Shown here: one piece after another, positions 8,008-15,022 of the stretch
Layout of the letters: every line of letters starts with the position of its first letter
Numbering within the stretch: the first letter of the stretch is position 1
From: a virus
IMG/VR virus record: IMGVR_UViG_3300044678_001571
Location: 1 to 23,252 of that record
Length of the DNA stretch: 23,252 nucleotides
Direction: 5' to 3' (one strand)
Position numbers and translations under genes: made by a program
Notes under the pieces: generated by a model
Databases searched by the model: none
Told to the model about the DNA's origin: nothing
The model's input: only the letters and a program-made list of their open reading frames with translations

Positions 8008-9699
8008 ATGGAACAAACAAGAATAGGCATAGATAATTTTTTTACGTACGATGGATTATATCCGACAACTTTAAAAAAAGTTGATCCTACGGATATAGCT
8101 ATGAATTCATTTCAAGTATATAAAAATTGGACTATTACATCAGGAAGTGTTACTTCTAGTGCATTACCATTAACTGCAATTTATACAGACACGTTGCCAA
8201 TACTAGATACTGAATTAACATATAATGATGCTGCTAATATTGACGGAAGTTTGCAAACAGTTATTTATTATTCACTCAATCATTTATTTTATCGATATAA
8301 AAATGAACCGTTTATTACATATGGTCCGCCTAATATAACAAAAACAAAAAAAGCATTATTTCAATCAGCTTCAGTTTTATCAATTCCACAAGTTAAAATT
8401 GGCGAACGAATAAAATCTACATCATTTACGTTTACTTCTTCAGTATCTGGATCATTTGCTTCAGATTCATATGAAAATATTTATGATACAAGTTTTAATA
8501 CGGCAGCAATCGTATCAGGTTCTGTATTTTATGAAGGATTTAATGAATATTTTGATATATCACGTACGCCGTATAATACGTCAGGAGTTACATATGTTTC
8601 GGGAATACCTACTACTACGGGACAACAACGAAGTATTGGGTATGCTGCAAATTTTAACGGATCGGGGTCAATTGATCGTATATTAGATGGATTATATGAT
8701 CGAGATCATGATTATGCAATATCATTTTTTGTTAGTGCATCAGATACCAATGTTTTTAAACCGCAAATTTTACTTAGTAAACGAACATCTATACATCAAA
8801 AACAATGGCCATTTGAGATTGTTGCTGTAGGAACTAGTCCAAGTATTGTATGTACAGTTGGTGGGAATCGTGACGTTATTTATCCTGACATTCCGGGTGT
8901 TAACTTACAATTGGGCTACCCAACTTTACGTGTTACTGCATCTATTTCTAATAGTTGGACTCATATACTTTTTCAAAAATCTGGTAGTGCTATTCAACTT
9001 TATACTAACGGAACATTAGTAGCATCACAATCTAGTACATTATTACAACCAACAACTAATCCGTTATCTGCATCGATTCGAATTGATAATAATGATCCGT
9101 TAAAGATAGGCGGATTTTCAATTTCAGGAAGCCAAATATTTAATGCAGGGTATCCTACCGATATAAAGAATTTGTTGCATGATTCTAATTACATTGGAAA
9201 ACTAGATGAAATACGAATTTTTAATAAAGCATTGACAAGTACAGAAATTGGTTATTTAGCTGATAGATCGGAAGGTGGTACTATGTTACAAACTAGAAAT
9301 GTTGGTACCGTGATGCCTGCTCAGGGTTTAGTTGTATTTTCTAGTCCCGATTATCGTTTTCAAAATTTATTAAATGCGTCCTTTACTGCATCATATAAAA
9401 GTACCAAAACAATTCACGAACTAAGTGCATTAGTTAGAATAGACGCGGGAGAATTTAATTTGTCTACAAATGTTACACTAACTAAAGATGATAATTATAC
9501 ATATCAAAGTTTCGTAACAGGTAGCAATTTTACACCTTATATTACTACAATTGGATTGTATAATGCTAATGGTCAATTATTAGCTATTGGAAAATTAGCA
9601 CAACCAATAAAAAAACGAGATGATGTAGATTTAAATTTTTTAATACGTTTAGATTTAGATCGAAATATTTTATTTTCTAATCCAGGATTTGCAAAATGA
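8008..9699 (+). CDS. Tail/baseplate protein with LamG (ConA-like) domain
   Basis: 563 aa. Residues about 175-430 have the pattern of a LamG/concanavalin A-like sandwich: 'FNGSGSIDRI', a central 'YAISFFVSASD', 'SWTHILFQKSGSAIQLYTNG', and the classical closing strand 'GKLDEIRIFNKAL' at residues 397-409. The last 70 residues are the module shared with the preceding gene ('YITTIGLYN' from residue 511, then 'LLAIGKLAQPI'). LamG domains usually bind glycans or proteins, so this could be a virion part that contacts the host surface, held in place by the shared C-terminal module. The ATG at 8008 follows the terminator stem. The stop TGA overlaps the start of the kinase-like gene (ATGA, 9696-9699), which implies coupled translation. 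Confidence 0.74.
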   Translation: MEQTRIGIDNFFTYDGLYPTTLKKVDPTDIAMNSFQVYKNWTITSGSVTSSALPLTAIYTDTLPILDTELTYNDAANIDGSLQTVIYYSLNHLFYRYKNEPFITYGPPNITKTKKALFQSASVLSIPQVKIGERIKSTSFTFTSSVSGSFASDSYENIYDTSFNTAAIVSGSVFYEGFNEYFDISRTPYNTSGVTYVSGIPTTTGQQRSIGYAANFNGSGSIDRILDGLYDRDHDYAISFFVSASDTNVFKPQILLSKRTSIHQKQWPFEIVAVGTSPSIVCTVGGNRDVIYPDIPGVNLQLGYPTLRVTASISNSWTHILFQKSGSAIQLYTNGTLVASQSSTLLQPTTNPLSASIRIDNNDPLKIGGFSISGSQIFNAGYPTDIKNLLHDSNYIGKLDEIRIFNKALTSTEIGYLADRSEGGTMLQTRNVGTVMPAQGLVVFSSPDYRFQNLLNASFTASYKSTKTIHELSALVRIDAGEFNLSTNVTLTKDDNYTYQSFVTGSNFTPYITTIGLYNANGQLLAIGKLAQPIKKRDDVDLNFLIRLDLDRNILFSNPGFAK

Positions 9700-10232
9700 T
9701 ACGTTTAAAAAATTTACTTAAAGAATTATCGCAATCTGATATTCAACGTTGTTTAGATAAGATACAAAACAAACAATTTCGATTAATTGGTGCTGGTGAT
9801 AATGGTCGTGTTTATGAAATTGATGGCGAAGATAAAACTTTTAAAATTACGCAAGAACAGGATGAATATAAAGTTGCAAATATTATCGTAAATCGATATA
9901 CTGAATTTACAACGTTTATTCCGGTATATTATGTTGATGGAAAAAATATGTATATAATGGCAAATGCATCTGAATTGCCGGATCGTTTACGTAAAGTAAT
10001 TGATATGTTCATGGATGATTTTTATTCGTTTGCTAGAGAAAAAGGCGGAGAAGTTTCTATCTTTGATTTTATTCAAGAAACGGATACTATAGATCCATTA
10101 ATGGATAATTTTTTAACTGCATTACAATCGGATGTTGAAAAATTAAATATAAAAGAATTTGATCTAGATCTAGATTTTCGATCAGATAATATTATGTTAT
10201 GGAACGATAAAATGGTTATGGTTGATTGGTAA
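9696..10232 (+). CDS. Minimal kinase-fold protein (Ser/Thr kinase or APH-like)
   Basis: 178 aa. The start overlaps the stop of the upstream structural gene by four bases. The N-lobe signature is clear: a glycine-rich loop 'LIGAGDNGRVYEI' (G32, G34, G37) and the ATP-binding lysine in 'FKIT' (K50). A catalytic loop follows: 'LDFRSDNIML', with D160 and N165 five apart as in HRDxxxxN. A metal-binding aspartate in 'VDW' (D177) lies 17 residues after D160, close to the usual spacing. The protein ends one residue after that aspartate, so the activation segment and the usual C-lobe are absent. No frameshifted remainder is present downstream. The N-terminus MIRLKNLLKEL resembles the short capsid-targeting leaders of T4 internal proteins (cleavage after L-x-E). 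Whether it phosphorylates protein, sugar or a small molecule cannot be told. Confidence 0.7.
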   Translation: MIRLKNLLKELSQSDIQRCLDKIQNKQFRLIGAGDNGRVYEIDGEDKTFKITQEQDEYKVANIIVNRYTEFTTFIPVYYVDGKNMYIMANASELPDRLRKVIDMFMDDFYSFAREKGGEVSIFDFIQETDTIDPLMDNFLTALQSDVEKLNIKEFDLDLDFRSDNIMLWNDKMVMVDW

Positions 10233-10254
10233 ATTAAAATAAAAAAGTTATAAT

Positions 10255-10737
10255 ATGAGACGAAATCATTTTCATAGTTCTGGAAATTCTAAACGAGCAA
10301 ACGCTCTTAAACATGGTTATAAATCGGGATTAGAATTAACTATATCAGAACAAATTAAACAAACAGAGTATGAATTGCGTTATGAAACTGAAACATTAAA
10401 TTACGTAGTTCCAGAACGCAAAGCAAAATATACGCCTGATTTTGTGTTTATAAAACGCAATGGCGCAACCATGTATATTGAAACAAAAGGACGTTGGACT
10501 ACTGCAGATCGTACTAAAATGAAACATGTATTGCAGTCAAATCCTGGAATTGATATAAGAATGGTGTTTCAAAATCCGAATCAAAAATTGTCAAAAACAT
10601 CTCCAACTACATATGAAGCATATGCTCGTAAGTTAGGAATTGTGTATGTTGCGAAAAAAGAAATTCCTGCAGAATGGATGGCAGAATGCATAAAACGAGG
10701 CGAAGAAGCGGTCGATGTTAAACGTTTCTTTAAATAA
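10255..10737 (+). CDS. T7-type endonuclease I (Holliday junction resolvase)
   Basis: 160 aa, close to the 149 aa of T7 gp3. It cleaves branched DNA such as four-way junctions as a homodimer. The family landmarks are all present in order: 'SGLE' (E27), 'YTPDF' (D62), 'ETKGRW' (E76, K78), 'TADRTKMKHV', 'DIRMVF', 'KLSKTSPTTYEAY' and 'IPAEW'. E27, D62, E76 and K78 match the T7 active-site residues E20, D55, E65 and K67. Its neighbours downstream are a primase and an Mre11-Rad50 fusion, so it probably acts in recombination-dependent replication and in removing branches before packaging. T4 itself uses an unrelated resolvase (endonuclease VII, gp49). The 22-base gap before it is AT-rich, with no ribosome-binding site that I can identify. 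Confidence 0.92.
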   Translation: MRRNHFHSSGNSKRANALKHGYKSGLELTISEQIKQTEYELRYETETLNYVVPERKAKYTPDFVFIKRNGATMYIETKGRWTTADRTKMKHVLQSNPGIDIRMVFQNPNQKLSKTSPTTYEAYARKLGIVYVAKKEIPAEWMAECIKRGEEAVDVKRFFK

Positions 10738-10800
10738 GGTTTGTTTTTTGAAAAAAAAATAATATATTCATGAAAATTAATGAAATTTATTTTATTAATA

Positions 10801-10825
10801 GATTGAAGAATTTATTGATTCAATC
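10801..10825 (+). repeat. Inverted repeat (7-bp arms, 11-base loop)
   Basis: GATTGAA at 10801-10807 and its exact reverse complement TTCAATC at 10819-10825. The next hairpin begins at the very next base. Confidence 0.6.
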
Positions 10826-10857
10826 GTTAAGCCAGTAATGAAATGTATGTGCTTAAC
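10826..10857 (+). repeat. Inverted repeat (7-bp arms, 18-base loop)
   Basis: GTTAAGC at 10826-10832 and its exact reverse complement GCTTAAC at 10851-10857. It abuts the preceding hairpin with no spacer, so the two could stack coaxially in RNA or single-stranded DNA. Confidence 0.6.
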
Positions 10858-10863
10858 TAATAT

Positions 10864-10879
10864 ATTATTAATTAATAAT
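10864..10879 (+). repeat. Perfect 16-bp AT palindrome
   Basis: ATTATTAATTAATAAT is its own reverse complement. It lies 38 bases before the primase start. It could be a protein-binding site or an easily melted element. Confidence 0.55.
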
Positions 10880-10917
10880 TAATTGGATTCCTTACAGAAT
10901 TTCTTTATATTATAATT

Positions 10918-11859
10918 GTGAAGAATCTTAAACTGTTACAATTATTAGAATCTGTTTTAGGTAAAGGTAAATCTACTTCAGGTAATAATATTGCATTCTT
11001 TTCTCCGTTTACTTCACATTACAAGCCTAAATTAGAAATTGATATCAATACTAACCACGCCGGAGAAAATCCATGGCATTGTTGGATATCTGATAAAAAA
11101 GGCCGCACTATATCTAGTTTGTTTAAACAAATGGGATTGCCTAAAGAACGGTTTGAACAGCTAGCAAAAATAATCGAATCATCTCGATATCGCAATACCA
11201 CTGAAACAAAAACAGTTACTGCAATCGCATTGCCAGAACATTATGCTCCATTATGGATTGCAAAAACAACACCTGATTATAGAAATGCAATTCATTATTT
11301 AAAACAACGTGGAGTAACTATGTTGGATATTTTAAAGTATCGAATTGGGTATTGTGAACAAGGTGAATATTCTGGCAAAATAATTATTCCTAGTTATGAT
11401 GATGCGGGACAATTGAATTATTTTGTATCAAGAGCGTATTATCGAGCAGATAAACAAAAACATAAGAATCCTAAAATTTCAAAAGACATTATTGGATTTG
11501 ATTTAACAATAAATTGGTCACAGCCAATTATTCTTTGTGAAGGTTCATTTGATGCAATTGCAATTAAACGCAATGCAATTCCATTGTTTGGTAAAATCAT
11601 TCAACCAGCATTGCAAAAGAAAATCATTGAAAAACGAGTACGTGATATCTATATTTGTTTGGATGCTGATGCACTTCGAAATGCAATACAAATTGCAGAA
11701 CGTTTCATGGCAGAAGGCTTAAATGTTTATTTTATACGACTAGAAGATGCAGATGCATCGGAATTAGGTTTTGAACAAATTACAGAAATTATCAACAATA
11801 CTGATATATTAACTTTTGAGCGCATCATGGCACTTAAAATGGACATGTTATGGACATAA
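10918..11859 (+). CDS. DNA primase (TOPRIM, T4 gp61/DnaG-like) with degenerate zinc ribbon
   Basis: 313 aa, GTG start; the reading frame upstream has no ATG, GTG or TTG before a stop at 10876. It would make RNA primers for lagging-strand synthesis, working with a replicative helicase not in this window. The TOPRIM core is intact: 'ILCEGSFDAIA' (E208, D212) and 'ICLDADA' (D249, D251). Before it, 'GKIIIPSYDDAGQLNYFVSR' (from residue 153) matches the conserved strand of phage primases. The N-terminus keeps the frame of a CHC2-type zinc ribbon, but the expected Cys positions read S29-P-F-T32 and C55-W-I-S58, so only one of four ligands remains. The gene follows the 180-bp hairpin segment and overlaps the recombination gene by ten bases, which suggests co-expression. 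The function is firm for the TOPRIM part; activity without zinc is uncertain. Confidence 0.82.
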   Translation: MKNLKLLQLLESVLGKGKSTSGNNIAFFSPFTSHYKPKLEIDINTNHAGENPWHCWISDKKGRTISSLFKQMGLPKERFEQLAKIIESSRYRNTTETKTVTAIALPEHYAPLWIAKTTPDYRNAIHYLKQRGVTMLDILKYRIGYCEQGEYSGKIIIPSYDDAGQLNYFVSRAYYRADKQKHKNPKISKDIIGFDLTINWSQPIILCEGSFDAIAIKRNAIPLFGKIIQPALQKKIIEKRVRDIYICLDADALRNAIQIAERFMAEGLNVYFIRLEDADASELGFEQITEIINNTDILTFERIMALKMDMLWT

Positions 11860-14800
11860 AACGAATAGATTCTCCTTTAGAAAAAATTGACAAAATTTTT
11901 CATATCTCCGATGTACACATACGTACATTGAAACGGCATCGAGAATACCGACAAGTATTTAAAACATTATTTGATCATATTGAAACGCATGCAACAGGAA
12001 ATAGCGTTGCTGTAGTTACCGGTGATATTGTGCATAGCAAATTAGATATGTCTCCGGAACTAGTTCAAATGCTTGTAGATTTCTTTAACGGATTTACAAT
12101 TCCTACAATTGTTATTTTAGGTAATCATGATATGAATCTAAATAACATGCACAGGATTGATGCAATATCTCCAGTATTAGATGTTATTAAAAATCCAAAC
12201 ATTCATTTTATTAAAGATAATGGTTTGTTTGAATTCGGCGGCATAACATGGAATCATATGGCAGTTGATAAAACACCTGCTGATTACATTCGAGCAAAAG
12301 ATTTTGACGCTTCATACAAAATTGCATTACACCATGGTGCTGTTAATACTGCTAAAACTGATATTGGATATCAAATATCAAATGAACATGTAGGTGTTGA
12401 TTTGTTTGAAGGACATGACATTACGTTATTAGGTGATATACATAAGCCGGCACAATTCTTAGATGCTGCGAAGACAGTTGCATATCCTGGTTCATTGATT
12501 CAACAAAATCATGGCGAAGCATTAATCCATGGAATATTGGTTTGGGACGTGGAACAACGCAGTGCAGAGTTTCACGAAATACACAATGAATATGGTTATG
12601 TAACTATAGAAACTCAAGGAGCTGCAATCATTAATGCACCAGCTCGGATGCCACAACGTCCTCGAGTTCGTATTAAATTTAATGAAACGAGTGCAGCAGA
12701 TATGAAAAAACTTATTGCTGCAATTCGTAAAAAATATGATGTAGAAGACATTACAATTCAAAGAACAATTGGTAGTGCTGCAATCGCAACGTCATCTAGT
12801 TTAGCTATTGGAAACGTACGCGACGTTGAATATCAAAACACCTTATTGGCAGATTATATTGATTCAAATTTTCCACAAGCAACTGCAGAAGAAGTCGATG
12901 CTATTCGACATATCAACCGCACAATTAATTCAAAATTACCTGCAGTAGAATCAATACGTCATACAACATGGCATCCCGTATCATTTGAATTTGACAACAT
13001 GTTTTCATATGGCGAAGGCAATGTTTTAAATTTTGAAAACTTATCTGATGTATGTGGTTTATTTGCTGCAAATACATCTGGAAAATCTAGTTTGCTTGAT
13101 GCAATTACTTATACTATATTTGATAAATGTAGCAAAACAAGCAAAGCAAATGAAGTTTTAAATAACAAAAAAACATGGTTCCGTGGTGTATTTCGTTTTG
13201 AAATGAATGGTGTCATGTATACCATAGAACGACGAGGTACTCAAAATAAAAAGAAAGAGACACACGTTAAAGTTGATGTAGAATTTTATACCGATTCAGA
13301 AAATTTAAACGGAGAAGAACGCAGTGAAACAAATAAAAATATTCGTAGATATTTAGGCACATATGATGATTTTATTTTAACTGCATTTTCACTTCAAGCT
13401 GACAACAACAATTTTATTGAAAAATCACAAAAAGAACGCAAAGACTTATTATCACAATTTTTAGATATTACAGTATTTGAACAACTTTATCAGTTAGCGG
13501 CAGATGAAATTAAAGAAACATCAGGACGTTTAAAGGATTATAAGAAAACAGATTTTGCTGAAATTATTGTGCAAGCTGATTCAGTTATTTCAGAAAACCA
13601 AGACAATATTATTTCATTAGAACAACAAGAAGATGCTCAACAAGAAACTAGAAACAATCTACAAGAACAAATTGTTTCGTTGATTGAAACAAAACTTCCA
13701 ACTACATATGATGGTCCAAATATCAATGAATTGCAACGACAAGAACGAGATTTAATTGCTACAATTGAATCAATTCAACAAGACATTGAAACGGCAGAAC
13801 AAGACCTAGAAACATTAACTGCAGAAATTGAAACTCAAGAAGAACAATTGACTCAATTCGATGTTAATGATATTACATCAAAAACAACACAATACGCAAA
13901 AATAGAACATTCAGTTAACACACTTTTACAAAAATATCGACAACAAAAGGAAATCGTAAATGGAAAACAAGAAAAAATTAAACATCTTGAGTCTCACGAA
14001 TATGATCCAAACTGCAAATACTGTACATCTAACGTTTTCGTTCAAAATGCAATCGAAGCACAAAATACAATTGAAACGGATAGAACAATATTAAATGATT
14101 TGCAACAACGCATTGAAGATCTCAATACAGAATTACAATCATTAAAACCAGTATTTGAATTAGAAACTCAGTATAATAAACTTAAAAATACTATTGCAAC
14201 TAAAAAAATTACATTAGAACGAAATGAATTGCAGTTACAAATATTAGAAAGCGATTTACAAACTCGAGAATCTGAATTAGAAACTACCGTAGAACGACAA
14301 GAATCATTTCGTAAAAATGAAACAGCAATTACACACAATCAACATGTTGATACGCAAATCAATGAATGTAAACAACAAATTGCAACATGTACAGATCAAA
14401 TAAAAAACATACAAGAACAAATCAAATCACTCTTTGGTGCAATTGAAGTTGCAAAAACAAATAAAGGTGCTGCAATAGAACAATTAGAACGTTATCGTCA
14501 ATTAGAAACTGAATACAAAGCATATGGATATTATTTAGAATCAGTTAAGCGAGATGGCATTCCATATGAATTAATTTCAAAAGCTGTTCCTAAAATTGAA
14601 TCTGAAATAAACAATGTACTTAATCAGATTGTTGATTTTAACATGGTATTAAATACTGATGGCAAAAATATTAACGGATATATCATTTATGATGAAGATA
14701 ACTATTGGCCGTTGGAATTAACGTCTGGTATGGAACGTTTTATTTCGTCATTAGCAATTCGAATAGCACTTATCAATGTTTCGGCATTGCCTCGTCCTAA

Positions 14801-14996
14801 TTTTATTGCAATCGACGAAGGTTGGGGTTCATTAGATGCAGAACATATTTCATCAGTTGTAAATTTGTTTGATTATTTCCGAACTAAGTTTGATTTCTCA
14901 ATTATTATTTCGCATGTTGATTCTATGCGCGATATGGTTGATAACTTAATTGAAGTAAATAAAACAAACGGATTTAGCAAGATTAATCATGTGTAA
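11850..14996 (+). CDS. Fused Mre11-Rad50 / SbcD-SbcC recombination nuclease (T4 gp47-gp46 fusion)
   Basis: 1048 aa. Residues 15 to about 340 are an Mre11/SbcD/gp47 metallophosphatase: 'HISDVH' (D21, H23), 'TGDIVHS' (D59), 'GNHD' (91-94), 'LHHG' (H161, H162) and 'GDIH' (195-198). From about residue 370 a Rad50/SbcC/gp46 ATPase follows. Its Walker A is 'AANTSGKSS' (K412). Long Glu/Gln-rich coiled coils (about 570-890) flank a zinc-hook C-x-x-C (C722, C725). After them come a signature-like 'LTSGMERF' (957-964), a Walker B 'FIAIDEGWGSLD' (D989, E990) and a closing 'IIISHVDS'. T4 encodes these two proteins separately. The complex resects DNA ends for recombination-dependent replication. The start overlaps the primase gene by ten bases. 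All catalytic residues appear present and no frameshift is seen. Confidence 0.93.
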   Translation: MDIKRIDSPLEKIDKIFHISDVHIRTLKRHREYRQVFKTLFDHIETHATGNSVAVVTGDIVHSKLDMSPELVQMLVDFFNGFTIPTIVILGNHDMNLNNMHRIDAISPVLDVIKNPNIHFIKDNGLFEFGGITWNHMAVDKTPADYIRAKDFDASYKIALHHGAVNTAKTDIGYQISNEHVGVDLFEGHDITLLGDIHKPAQFLDAAKTVAYPGSLIQQNHGEALIHGILVWDVEQRSAEFHEIHNEYGYVTIETQGAAIINAPARMPQRPRVRIKFNETSAADMKKLIAAIRKKYDVEDITIQRTIGSAAIATSSSLAIGNVRDVEYQNTLLADYIDSNFPQATAEEVDAIRHINRTINSKLPAVESIRHTTWHPVSFEFDNMFSYGEGNVLNFENLSDVCGLFAANTSGKSSLLDAITYTIFDKCSKTSKANEVLNNKKTWFRGVFRFEMNGVMYTIERRGTQNKKKETHVKVDVEFYTDSENLNGEERSETNKNIRRYLGTYDDFILTAFSLQADNNNFIEKSQKERKDLLSQFLDITVFEQLYQLAADEIKETSGRLKDYKKTDFAEIIVQADSVISENQDNIISLEQQEDAQQETRNNLQEQIVSLIETKLPTTYDGPNINELQRQERDLIATIESIQQDIETAEQDLETLTAEIETQEEQLTQFDVNDITSKTTQYAKIEHSVNTLLQKYRQQKEIVNGKQEKIKHLESHEYDPNCKYCTSNVFVQNAIEAQNTIETDRTILNDLQQRIEDLNTELQSLKPVFELETQYNKLKNTIATKKITLERNELQLQILESDLQTRESELETTVERQESFRKNETAITHNQHVDTQINECKQQIATCTDQIKNIQEQIKSLFGAIEVAKTNKGAAIEQLERYRQLETEYKAYGYYLESVKRDGIPYELISKAVPKIESEINNVLNQIVDFNMVLNTDGKNINGYIIYDEDNYWPLELTSGMERFISSLAIRIALINVSALPRPNFIAIDEGWGSLDAEHISSVVNLFDYFRTKFDFSIIISHVDSMRDMVDNLIEVNKTNGFSKINHV

Positions 14997-15009
14997 TATT
15001 TATATAAAA
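14994..15009 (+). promoter_or_regulatory. Recurring AT junction motif, copy 3
   Basis: The sequence TAATATTTATATAAAA is identical to copy 4 at 17759-17774. Its first three bases are the stop codon of the Mre11-Rad50 gene. It ends 13 bases before the ATG at 15023. Confidence 0.55.
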
Positions 15010-15022
15010 GATATTTCACACG

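Larger units (their letters stand above)
10738..10917 (+). other. Structured AT-rich intergenic segment with stacked inverted repeats
   Basis: This is the longest non-coding stretch in the window (180 bases). It holds three back-to-back stem-loops and a palindrome. The arms are 10776-10786 with 10789-10799 (11 bp, one G-U), 10801-10807 with 10819-10825 (GATTGAA/TTCAATC), and 10826-10832 with 10851-10857 (GTTAAGC/GCTTAAC). ATTATTAATTAATAAT (10864-10879) is a perfect 16-bp palindrome. Two tiny ORFs (22 codons from 10770, 14 codons from 10838, TAATG-coupled) overlap the hairpins and are probably chance. It could be a replication origin, a structured leader of the primase operon, or a small RNA. 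Confidence 0.55.

Noticed and set aside
10228-10254. A frameshifted C-terminal remainder of the kinase
   Set aside because: Only 22 AT-rich bases separate it from the next gene and no kinase C-lobe-like sequence was seen in any frame.
10741-10770. Possible intrinsic terminator after the endonuclease gene (TTTTTTG followed by A's)
   Set aside because: It would be an A-T-only fold without a GC stem, so a terminator cannot be supported.
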